Of a stretch of 64,000 bases of DNA, positions 16,034-24,123 are shown piece after piece (positions within the stretch are counted from its first letter, which is position 1; every line of letters starts with the position of its first letter). Source of the DNA: Sphingobacteriaceae bacterium DW12 (GTDB lineage Bacteria; Bacteroidota; Bacteroidia; Sphingobacteriales; Sphingobacteriaceae); the NCBI GenBank assembly GCA_000783305.1, contig JROE01000007.1, positions 248,001-312,000 on the forward strand, written 5' to 3'. Below the pieces are notes generated by a model. That model was not told where the DNA came from and did no database searches. It worked only from the letters and a program-made list of their open reading frames with translations. Made by a program: the position numbers and the translations under genes.

Positions 16034-18907
16034 TTGAAATCGCAATTAAAACTCAAAAATGCCCTGTTGACATTACTTCTTTTTGTATTGACGACAACAG
16101 CTTTTTCTCAAGAAAGTGGAAAAGTAACTGGTAAAGTCATTAATAGTAAAACAAACGAACCTATCGTGGGATTGACGGTCAAAGTATTGGGAACTTCTAG
16201 AGGGGGGAGTTCTGATGTTTCCGGTATATACAATATTCCTGGATTACCTGTTGGCAAGCACACGTTAGAATTTAGTTATGTGGGTTATTCAACCAAACAG
16301 ATTACTGATGTTGAGATTAAGGATAAAGAAGTGACTACTTTAGATGTACTGATGGACAATTCAGAAGGGACAATGTTAGATCAGGTTGTGGTGACGGGGT
16401 CATTTAAAAAAGAGTCTATAAATGCTCTTTATGCACAACAAAAGAATAGCATAGCGATTTCAGATGGTATTTCAGCCGAAATAATCAAGAAGACACCAGA
16501 TAAAAACACAGGCGAAGTATTAAAGCGAGTGAGTGGCGCCAGTGTCCAAGATAATAAGTTCATTATTATCCGCGGATTAAGTGATCGCTACAATGCGGCT
16601 CTTTTGAACAATAGTCCACTTCCTAGTACAGAGGCAGATCGCAAAGCATTTTCATTCGATATTATTCCCTCTTCGTTGATCGATAATATCGTTATTAGTA
16701 AAACAGCAACAGCAGACTTACCTGGTGACTTAACAGGCGGAGCAGTAAATGTTAAAACCAAAGATTTCCCGGATAGAAAAACTATTGAATTTAATGTTGG
16801 ACTAGGCTATAATTCATTGAGTACATTCAAGGATTTTCTTGGTAATAAGAGAACGACTGGTAATTATTTTGGAACTTTAAACCCAGAGAACAAGTTGCCA
16901 AGTAATTTTCCATCTTCGTTTAGCGATTATTCTAAATTGAATTCTGCGGAAAAGGTAAATTTTTCAAAAGAATTTAAAAACACCTGGATTACAGAGAAAT
17001 TGGGTAAAGCACTCCCTACTCAGAGTGCGCAAGCTCTATTTGGAAATACCTATATACTTAAGAATGAAGGAAAGCTAGGAGTAATAGGCTCTATTTCTTA
17101 TAGAAATTCTGAAACAATTTCTCCTGAAATCCGCAATGACTATAATTCTATCGATCAAGGGAAAGATAGTTACATCTTCAAGTACAATGACACCTATTAT
17201 AGATTCAATTCGAATGTAGGGGCGCTTGGTAATATTTCTTATCTCAAAGACAATCTGAAGATTTCTTGGAAAAACATATTTAATCAAGGTTTAGAGCAGA
17301 GCTATACAGACAGAGAAGGTGAGTTTGATGATGGTGGAATTGAGCTAAGAAAGGTAACCCTATTAGAGACAGTTCAGAAGAGAATGTTTAATTCGGTATT
17401 GGATGGTGAGTATCTTTTGAATAATGAGAAGCAGTCTAAATTATCTTGGAATTTCTCATATAGTAATGTTAATGTGGATCAACCCGATTTGCGACGTACA
17501 ATTTACAGTAAGAAACTTGATCCGAATAATCCAGATAGACCTTATCAAATTAGTGTAGGTACTAGTCCATCTCCCTCAGGTGCCGGAAGATTCTATAGTA
17601 ATCTAAATGAAAATATTTACAGTGGAGGTGTGAATTGGTCTTACGGATTGAAATTGTTGGGTCAGGAACAAACATTAAAAGTAGGCGCATTAAAACAATA
17701 CAAAAAACGGAATGTGGACGCGCGCGTTTTAGCCTATAGAGATGCAACTGAGACGTTCTCAGATCAAGAGGCCTTGTTGTCGATGACGCTAGAAGATATC
17801 TTTGCCCCTGAAAATATGGCGTCAAATCGGATTTATTTGGAAGATATTACCAATCCAGACAACGCGTATGAAGGTACTGGAGATTTAAATGCGGGATTTA
17901 TGATGGTTTCAGGGAAGGTTGCAGAGCGGTTGAAAGCGAGTGTCGGTGTCCGTTATGAAAATTATAAGGAGACATTACTAACAGGAGCTTTAAATTCTGG
18001 TGAAAGTAATAATGTAGACAATACTTATAATGACTTTTTGCCCTCTCTAAATCTAACGTATGAATTAAACCCTAAGACAAACCTAAGATTTAGTTATTCG
18101 AATACTTTAGCCCGAGCACAATTTCGAGAACTAGCATCATTTTCTTTCTATGATTTTGTGACTGGCATCACGAAAAAGGGAAATCCAGATGTGAAAAGGA
18201 CTAGAATTTCAAATTTTGACCTGAGATATGAATTTTATCCAAGTTTAGGGAAATTGATTTCGGTTTCTGCATTCTATAAGGGCCTAAAAAATCCTATTGA
18301 ATCTAACATCATAGCAGGTTCCTCTCCAGCTAGCAAATTGATGTCTTATGTTAATGCTCCAAAAGCATACATAATGGGGGGGGAGTTAGAAGTTCGTCAT
18401 GATTTTGGATTTATTAACCAAGATGTTGATTTTTTCAAAAACCTCGTATTCAGCGCAAATGCCGCGGTAATAAAATCCGAAGTGAACTTTGAAAATACAC
18501 AGCCTACTATGGAAAACAAAAGAGCGCTGTATGGACAATCACCCTTCTTATTGAATTTTGGTTTACAGTATTCTTCAGCAAAAGGTTGGGAAGCAAATGC
18601 ATTTTTTAATAGGATTGGAAGACGAATTGACGTTGTCGGGTTTGGTAGATATGAAAATAGCAATTTCATCAATGAATATTCAGATATCTTCGAAGCCCCA
18701 CGAAGTGTTTTAGATATACAAGTCGCTAAGAAGTTGATTTCGAATAAAGCTGAATTGAAGTTAAACGTCGGCAATATCTTAGATACGAAGTCAATTTTTT
18801 ATCAAGATGTAGACGATAGTGGCAAATATAATGCAAATAATGACCGCTTAATGAACTCGGTAAACTACGGCAGGAATTTTTCTCTTTCATTTGGCTACAG
18901 GTTTTAA
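16034..18907 (+). CDS. TonB-dependent outer-membrane receptor with CarboxypepD-like N-domain
   Basis: This 957-residue receptor starts at a TTG codon (no in-frame ATG upstream). It has a signal peptide ending TTTAFSQ, a carboxypeptidase-regulatory-like domain (about 28-110), a plug domain (about 130-245, with VVVTGSF and the RGLSDRYN stretch) and a beta barrel ending in SLSFGYRF with the terminal aromatic. It imports a substrate through the outer membrane using TonB energy. A secreted lipoprotein gene follows after 66 bp. The barrel region holds a G8 tract at 18376-18383. The substrate is unknown; upstream repeats hint at phosphate control. Confidence 0.9.
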   Translation: MKSQLKLKNALLTLLLFVLTTTAFSQESGKVTGKVINSKTNEPIVGLTVKVLGTSRGGSSDVSGIYNIPGLPVGKHTLEFSYVGYSTKQITDVEIKDKEVTTLDVLMDNSEGTMLDQVVVTGSFKKESINALYAQQKNSIAISDGISAEIIKKTPDKNTGEVLKRVSGASVQDNKFIIIRGLSDRYNAALLNNSPLPSTEADRKAFSFDIIPSSLIDNIVISKTATADLPGDLTGGAVNVKTKDFPDRKTIEFNVGLGYNSLSTFKDFLGNKRTTGNYFGTLNPENKLPSNFPSSFSDYSKLNSAEKVNFSKEFKNTWITEKLGKALPTQSAQALFGNTYILKNEGKLGVIGSISYRNSETISPEIRNDYNSIDQGKDSYIFKYNDTYYRFNSNVGALGNISYLKDNLKISWKNIFNQGLEQSYTDREGEFDDGGIELRKVTLLETVQKRMFNSVLDGEYLLNNEKQSKLSWNFSYSNVNVDQPDLRRTIYSKKLDPNNPDRPYQISVGTSPSPSGAGRFYSNLNENIYSGGVNWSYGLKLLGQEQTLKVGALKQYKKRNVDARVLAYRDATETFSDQEALLSMTLEDIFAPENMASNRIYLEDITNPDNAYEGTGDLNAGFMMVSGKVAERLKASVGVRYENYKETLLTGALNSGESNNVDNTYNDFLPSLNLTYELNPKTNLRFSYSNTLARAQFRELASFSFYDFVTGITKKGNPDVKRTRISNFDLRYEFYPSLGKLISVSAFYKGLKNPIESNIIAGSSPASKLMSYVNAPKAYIMGGELEVRHDFGFINQDVDFFKNLVFSANAAVIKSEVNFENTQPTMENKRALYGQSPFLLNFGLQYSSAKGWEANAFFNRIGRRIDVVGFGRYENSNFINEYSDIFEAPRSVLDIQVAKKLISNKAELKLNVGNILDTKSIFYQDVDDSGKYNANNDRLMNSVNYGRNFSLSFGYRF

Positions 18908-18920
18908 ACATTAGATAAAC

Positions 18921-18948
18921 ATTGCTTAACATTAAGGTTAAGTGCAAT
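18921..18948 (+). other. Intercistronic hairpin between receptor and lipoprotein genes
   Basis: CTTAAC at 18925-18930 pairs with GTTAAG at 18937-18942, and four more pairs (18921-18924 with 18945-18948) follow a 2-nt bulge. There is no T-run, so it is more likely an mRNA-stability or processing element than a terminator. Confidence 0.35.
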
Positions 18949-18973
18949 AGATAATTTTACAAAAAAACAGATT

Positions 18974-20347
18974 ATGAAATTCATCAAAACAACAAAATGG
19001 TTTGCTTCTTTAATAATTGCAACCTCACTAACAATTGTAAGTTGTAGTGACAGTGATAAACCTACACCCCCTACTCCGGAACCCGGAGATAGAGAGCAAG
19101 TTGTGTTGGAAGGAAAGATATCCAATGCAAAAGTTTTGGATGCCAACAAAACATATTTATTGAAAGGATATGTACAAGTAATGGATGGTGGGACATTGGA
19201 AATTCCTGCGGGAACTATAATAAAGGGAGAGAAAGCTTCTAAAGCTGCGTTAATTGTTGAAAGAGGAGGAAAAATTAAAGCCAATGGAACAGCTACAAAT
19301 CCAATTGTCTTCACATCAGATCAAGCTGATGGCGGTCGTAAAGAAGGAGACTGGGCCGGTATAATTATTTGTGGAAAATCAAAGGTGAATTCTGCAGATG
19401 GTACTGCTCAATATGAAAGTGGTGTTCTTGGAGCATCAGTTGCAAACTATGGCGGTGGAGCGACCCCGATATTGGATGACAATTCAGGAGAGTTGAGTTA
19501 TGCCCGCATCGAATTTGCAGGTAATGCAATTCAAACAGATAAAGAGATTAATGGCTTGACTTTATGCGCTGTAGGTTCTGGAACAAAAGTTCATCATATT
19601 CAAGTATCTTACGGAGGTGATGATTCGTTTGAATTTTTTGGAGGTACGGTGAATGCGACTCATCTAATCGCTTACCGAGGAACTGATGATGATTTTGATT
19701 TTGATCAAGGCTACACAGGTAGTATTCAATACGGTATATCTATAAAGGATCCGATTATTGCGGATGGTGCTGGTACATCTAGGGGAATTGAGTTAGAAAA
19801 TAAGGGAGCTGTTGCAAATAATCTGTACACTCGTCCAGTACTATCTAATTTTACTTTCATTGGTCCTGGAAAAGAGAGCAATTCGAAACATGGTGCAGGT
19901 ATACATTTCGGATTAAGCAGCCGTATGGTTTTGGCAAATTCGATTATCGTAGGAGCTAAAACATATGCGGTAGAGTTTAATTCAGATTTTCCTGCAGCGG
20001 AGTTGAAAGCAGGTCGTTCTATACTTTCGAATAATATGATATTCGGAAATGATGGAAACTTCAGTTTGAAGGATGTAACAAGTTTCGCTAATGTCGATGC
20101 GGTCACTACATTCTTAAATGACTTAGGAGTATTCTCAGTTGCTAGCGTGGATGCTGCTGGCCTTAATAATACGGGTATTGCAACAATAGACCTATTACTT
20201 AAATCTACCTCACCAGCGTTGAATAAAGCTAAGTACGAAGGAGATTTAGCTTCAGGTTTTGTAAAAGAAACATTTATAGGTGCTATGGGTACTACAGATT
20301 GGACTAAAGGTTGGGCTAGCTGGACTCCAAAGACTAATAAATATTAA
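18974..20347 (+). CDS. Surface lipoprotein with right-handed beta-helix-like repeats
   Basis: This 457-residue protein has a lipoprotein signal with Cys24 followed by SDSDKP; acidic residues just after the Cys fit the Bacteroidota lipoprotein surface-export signal. The body has repeating short strands (GGTLEIPAGTIIKGE, GGKIKANGTATNPIVFTS, DSFEFFGGTVNATHLIAYRG) typical of right-handed beta-helix proteins. It is encoded just downstream of the TonB receptor and is probably its surface partner. I cannot name the ligand. Confidence 0.8.
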   Translation: MKFIKTTKWFASLIIATSLTIVSCSDSDKPTPPTPEPGDREQVVLEGKISNAKVLDANKTYLLKGYVQVMDGGTLEIPAGTIIKGEKASKAALIVERGGKIKANGTATNPIVFTSDQADGGRKEGDWAGIIICGKSKVNSADGTAQYESGVLGASVANYGGGATPILDDNSGELSYARIEFAGNAIQTDKEINGLTLCAVGSGTKVHHIQVSYGGDDSFEFFGGTVNATHLIAYRGTDDDFDFDQGYTGSIQYGISIKDPIIADGAGTSRGIELENKGAVANNLYTRPVLSNFTFIGPGKESNSKHGAGIHFGLSSRMVLANSIIVGAKTYAVEFNSDFPAAELKAGRSILSNNMIFGNDGNFSLKDVTSFANVDAVTTFLNDLGVFSVASVDAAGLNNTGIATIDLLLKSTSPALNKAKYEGDLASGFVKETFIGAMGTTDWTKGWASWTPKTNKY

Positions 20348-20360
20348 AAACTAATTCTTA

Positions 20361-20393
20361 GCAGAGACTGTTTCATGTCGGAATGGTCTTTGC
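20361..20393. terminator. Possible bidirectional terminator
   Basis: GCAGAGAC and GTCTTTGC (one mismatch) can pair across about 17 nt in the short gap between convergent genes. There is no long T-run, so confidence is low. Confidence 0.3.
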
Positions 20394-21595
20394 TATTTAG
20401 GCTCATAATGGTAAACGATTTCAAATTGTTGACCCTTTAGATTGTTCGAAAGTTCACCTATTCTCAGATTCTGCTGCTGGGGTGTTGGTTCGCAGACAGA
20501 ATAATATTTTCCATTAAAAAGAATAGCGTCCCCTATCGGTTTCTCAAATTGAACAGCCATCGTGATATGAGTTGGGTAAAGAAGCGTAATCATAGGTAGA
20601 TTATATATTTCCTTAACCAGATAGAAGAATAGTGCAGCTCGATCATCGCAGTCACTGTATTGATTTAATAAAGTCTGTTCTGGTGATAGTCTTTTTTCTT
20701 TTCCGAAGTTATCCTCGTCATTTTCATATAGAAAAGCATATCGTGTAAATCTCATTAGGTAATCAACACCATTTTTTTGCGTCATTTTCTTCACATTTTC
20801 CTTTAAAACGGGAATCAGTGATTGGTAAGTTGATTTACTTAAAGGGATGTTGAAGTAACTTTCAAAGTCTACCCCTGGATAGTTTGCAAATATATCGCTA
20901 ATGTCATTGTTTAGCTTTATTTTAAAGTGATAGGCTTTACTCTTATATTTAAATTCAAATTGCTTTTCCACATATCGATCGGGTTTAAAATCAGGCATTC
21001 TGGTTACTTTATAACTAAACGCCTTGTGTGCATTTGGCACATTGATATTAACGGGTTTGTATGCACCATTTCCGTTAAAGAGCTTTCCATAGTCGTGATA
21101 GTTGAGGCACATATATTTGTTATTGTCTAACATGAAGGATGGGATGTCTGAAATATCTTCATCATTTCTGACATAAAAAATAATCTGATTATCTCCAGTG
21201 GCTAGTCTTGCATCGTAACCTGACTTGACCATCAAAAACCATTTATAAAGTGTATATCGAGCGTAGTTGTCAGACTTTGCACTTAGCTGTTGTGCCGTCT
21301 TTCGGATTAATTGGTAATAGAGCCAATCATTTAGTTTGTACTTTTCCTTGTAGTCTAATAGGTTATTTATCAAAGGATTATAATTGCTTTTGTCGATTAT
21401 ATCATAAAATTCAAGGATTGATGAGGACGAGAGACTGTCGTCAAAAGCAATATTAATGGACGGGTCTTCTATGAAATTAAAAGCTTCCTCATAGAATTCA
21501 AAACTAGTCGTTTGTGCAATTGTCTTATGAACGGATAATGTCATTGTGAGTACTAAACTCACCATATAGACGATATGTTTGACTAAGCTTCGCAT
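20393..21595 (-). CDS. Transglutaminase-like secreted protein
   Basis: This 400-residue protein has a signal peptide (about 1-28, ending HKTIAQ) and no other membrane segment. The C-terminal part contains a Cys in SDCDDRAALF, a His in THITMAV and an acidic residue in CEPTPQQ, the spacing expected of a transglutaminase/protease-like Cys-His-Asp fold, with Glu possibly replacing Asp. I chose the ATG at 21593-21595; a TTG two codons upstream is a less likely start. It is probably periplasmic. Substrate unknown; it stands alone. Confidence 0.7.
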   Translation of the reverse strand: MRSLVKHIVYMVSLVLTMTLSVHKTIAQTTSFEFYEEAFNFIEDPSINIAFDDSLSSSSILEFYDIIDKSNYNPLINNLLDYKEKYKLNDWLYYQLIRKTAQQLSAKSDNYARYTLYKWFLMVKSGYDARLATGDNQIIFYVRNDEDISDIPSFMLDNNKYMCLNYHDYGKLFNGNGAYKPVNINVPNAHKAFSYKVTRMPDFKPDRYVEKQFEFKYKSKAYHFKIKLNNDISDIFANYPGVDFESYFNIPLSKSTYQSLIPVLKENVKKMTQKNGVDYLMRFTRYAFLYENDEDNFGKEKRLSPEQTLLNQYSDCDDRAALFFYLVKEIYNLPMITLLYPTHITMAVQFEKPIGDAILFNGKYYSVCEPTPQQQNLRIGELSNNLKGQQFEIVYHYEPK

Positions 21596-22015
21596 TTCCA
21601 ATTAACAATTGCATAACTTTTTATTTATATAAATTTAACACATATAGCTGATATAGTTAATATTTCTTTTGTCATATTTTTTTGTAAAATATGGAAATAG
21701 CTTTTACACCATAATCTGATGATTCTAAGCATTCAATTAAAAACTTTTATATCACTTGGCTTGGATGCTCAGAAGTCACAACTTTAGGCATTAAAATTAC
21801 GAAGTGATAACTACCCATTTTGTTTGATGCAAAATATGAAAAGAATGGAAACGGATTCAAGCAGCCCAAAGAGAGGCGTACGGATACAAGGAGTATGCGA
21901 AAAAAACTTCTTTTGAGGCAAGTATCGCCCGTTTCTTTCCCAAAATCCTTCCTATTCATTGTCGTATGAGTTTTCTCGTTAAAGTTTACAGAATAGAAAA
22001 GTTTTCAGATAGACT

Positions 22016-22075
22016 AAATTAAGGTCAAATTAAGGATTAACAGGGTATTTACATAGGGATAACATAGCCTTAACA
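22016..22075 (+). repeat. 11-bp periodic direct-repeat array
   Basis: AAATTAAGG occurs at 22016 and 22027. TTAACA-like hexamers then sit at 22037, 22048 (TTTACA), 22059 (ATAACA) and 22070 (TTAACA), each exactly 11 bp apart. It resembles the array before the TonB receptor but is cleaner. Confidence 0.5.
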
Positions 22076-22097
22076 TAGCCATTGGCTATGTTAAGGC
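22067..22097. repeat. 14-bp inverted repeat with a 3-nt loop
   Basis: GCCTTAACATAGCC (22067-22080) pairs perfectly with 22084-22097 around ATT. Its left arm shares the last TTAACA of the array. No T-run follows. Confidence 0.6.
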
Positions 22098-22311
22098 CAT
22101 CTAAAGGATATCTAAATAGTACATTAGTGGTGAATTTAGTGTAAACCAGCTCTCAGCTTATTCCAAACCAAAATATTGAAACGCTTAGAAGCTGAAACGA
22201 GCAGCTATCATTTTCAGATAAATTATTCCATTTTGAACAAACAGACGGCTCTAGATAGTTTTATTTAATTTGGAATGATAGTATCTCAAAGCCAATTAAT
22301 GAAATGCCAAG

Positions 22312-22341
22312 TGTGGTAACGTCATCGATGACGTTACCACA
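22312..22341. repeat. Perfect 30-bp palindrome
   Basis: The half TGTGGTAACGTCATC is followed immediately by its reverse complement, with no spacer. Such perfect dyads suit a dimeric DNA-binding protein. As RNA it would form a hairpin with a tight loop. No T-run is present. Confidence 0.65.
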
Positions 22342-22417
22342 TCTTAGCTCTCAGATTATAATGAATCTTTCCTATAGGGGATAAGTCCATAGAATCAGCC
22401 TTTTTACAAGTGATTTA

Positions 22418-22453
22418 AGGAGGTCAATTGGATTAATTGATCACTCACCTCCT
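22418..22453. repeat. Hairpin downstream of the beta-barrel gene
   Basis: AGGAGGT (22418-22424) pairs with ACCTCCT (22447-22453); an inner TCAATT/AATTGA pair can extend it. It lies about 40 bp past the stop of the minus-strand gene but lacks a T-run, so a terminator role is uncertain. Confidence 0.35.
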
Positions 22454-22494
22454 AAATGGATCTGAGGGATTGAGGAGCTTTAAATTATGTCTAT

Positions 22495-23403
22495 TTAAAA
22501 TTTCATTTTTAAACCGACCGAGCCATAAGGAGATGCCTGAAAATAATATTCCTTTTCTTGAAATATACTTTTTAGCGTACGATCTGTCATTTGCGTTGGG
22601 CGCCAGACATTCATACCCACTGTAATGGGGATTGATATGGCTCTACCAAGCTTTATTTCCGGACGGAAGCCCGTCACCATATACAGATGAGAGAATATTT
22701 TGTCCTTCCCTTCTTGTTCCAATAAGGCTGTCTGTCCATTTATTTCAGCGATAACACTCAGTCGTAAGTTTCGGTGCAAATTGTATCCTACGGACATTTC
22801 CAATCCCTTCATCAGCGCAATCTTAAAATCATATTTTCCCTCCGTTCGCCAGTTTAGATAGAACGCTGGAAAGACCATGGGGACACCAAAAGAATTGTTT
22901 AGTGCAAGCCCTCCTCCCAAATCCAAATTCGGTTTTAAATGACGAATAAAGACAACACCCACACTTCCAAGTAGATTTTTTAATTCCATGTCGGAGAAAT
23001 TACTACTTGGCATATATATTCCGCCACCTAAGGTCGCAGCCATCGACCATTTATCATTTAGAGGACGTAGATGGTTTACGCTCAGCCCTATATTCATGAT
23101 TTTATTGATCACCAACGGCTCTGTAAAATTCTCATTGTCAAGCTTGGCATATGCTGTCCCCACATTTATTGCCCACATCGTGGGACGTTTCAGTTCATTC
23201 AACTTCAACGATATTGGAATACTTACATTAGCTTGATGGACCATTGCCGAACCTTTGCTGTCTCCGACCTTTTTACTTGTTTCGCCCTCAGTCATTCGAT
23301 AGCTTGATTTTCCTAAATATTCAGATTTTAATTCCACTTGGACCTGAGCAGTGGCATTAGTGTATAGGACAACAGCGAGTACTAAAAATAGTATTTTCTT
23401 CAT
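22495..23403 (-). CDS. DUF6268-like outer-membrane beta-barrel protein
   Basis: This 302-residue protein has a signal peptide (about 1-19, ending NATAQ) and about ten to twelve amphipathic strands with alternating aromatic residues, ending GSVGLKMKF with a terminal Phe. These features mark an outer-membrane barrel. It resembles the family annotated DUF6268 in Bacteroidota; I am fairly but not fully sure of that name. No function is known. It is flanked on both sides by long noncoding DNA. Confidence 0.7.
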   Translation of the reverse strand: MKKILFLVLAVVLYTNATAQVQVELKSEYLGKSSYRMTEGETSKKVGDSKGSAMVHQANVSIPISLKLNELKRPTMWAINVGTAYAKLDNENFTEPLVINKIMNIGLSVNHLRPLNDKWSMAATLGGGIYMPSSNFSDMELKNLLGSVGVVFIRHLKPNLDLGGGLALNNSFGVPMVFPAFYLNWRTEGKYDFKIALMKGLEMSVGYNLHRNLRLSVIAEINGQTALLEQEGKDKIFSHLYMVTGFRPEIKLGRAISIPITVGMNVWRPTQMTDRTLKSIFQEKEYYFQASPYGSVGLKMKF

Positions 23404-23679
23404 TTTAAAAACTTGATCATTTGATATGCGTACTTATGCTATGACAAAGAATCATGCACGTACCCTTAACTTTTTATTAAGAATCTATTTTAAACAGGCG
23501 CTAAGTATATCTATTTCTGCTTGCCGTCTTTTAACAAAAAGACCAGCTTGTGGCAGGAATGGCGTGAAGAAGCTGTAGAATACATTTAGGAATAATCTGG
23601 ATAGGAGGGGCTGACACTAACTTTCCGTATAGATAGACACAATAGACATCTGATCCGTTGTCGGCATGCTATGCGGAGC

Positions 23680-23779
23680 GGCTTCGGGTTGTGCTAGGGT
23701 CGTATTCGAGACTGCTAGGGGAGTGTTTCGGGCAGGCTTCGACCTGTCGTCGGGAAGATGCCGACGCCTACCCGAAGCC
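23680..23779. repeat. Large stem-loop with nested hairpins
   Basis: GGCTTCGGGT (23680-23689) pairs perfectly with ACCCGAAGCC (23770-23779). Inside lie CGTCGG/CCGACG (about 23748-23766) and CAGG/CCTG around CTTCGA. Further out CGGCATG (about 23662) pairs with CATGCCG (about 23797). Just downstream are degenerate direct repeats of the types CGAAGTTAAT and ACGGACTT. It may be a copy of a dispersed intergenic repeat; other copies would be outside this window. Confidence 0.5.
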
Positions 23780-24094
23780 CACTCGAAGGGGAGTCAATGC
23801 CATGCCGGAGTTAACACGAAGCTAACTCAGAGCTAAGGCGAAGTTAATCCACAGTAATTACGGACTTCTACAGACTTTTACGGACTTGATGAGTGATGGA
23901 GATCACATGCTGCGCTAGCAATTGATATGGTTATAGGTGTGTAATCAATATACGCAAATAGCGTAAAAATCAAGAATAAATCTCCCTTTTATTTCGATGA
24001 CGGTGCTCAGAACAGTATGTAGGCCACCACAGAAATGCTATCTAGCCAAAAAGGAGTCTAACGCATAGCGGGGCTGTAATTTTTTATATTGCGG

Positions 24095-24102
24095 TAGATT
24101 TG
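24095..24102 (+). promoter_or_regulatory. -7 box of dnaX
   Basis: TAGATTTG matches TAnnTTTG and overlaps the TTG codon at 24100. Transcription would begin near 24109, so translation must use the ATG at 24124. Confidence 0.5.
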
Positions 24103-24123
24103 CAAAATGTGTATCTTCGTACG

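Larger units (their letters stand above)
21596..22494. other. Long noncoding region with direct repeats and palindromes
   Basis: About 900 bp between two minus-strand genes has no convincing gene. A 70-codon minus-strand frame at 21747-21959 lacks family features. The region holds an 11-bp periodic array (22016-22075), a 14-bp-stem hairpin (22067-22097), a perfect 30-bp palindrome (22312-22341) and a smaller hairpin (22418-22453). It may encode a small RNA or carry operators. Confidence 0.55.
23404..24123. other. Noncoding region with a GC-richer structured block before dnaX
   Basis: This stretch of 720 bp has no plausible gene. From about 23650 to 23900 the sequence is G+C-richer than its flanks and rich in nested inverted repeats and short direct repeats (described separately). 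The right end carries the dnaX -7 box at 24095-24102. Confidence 0.55.

Noticed and set aside
21747-21959. 70-codon minus-strand frame in the long gap
   Set aside because: No family resemblance, no promoter or ribosome site, and the composition is like noncoding DNA.
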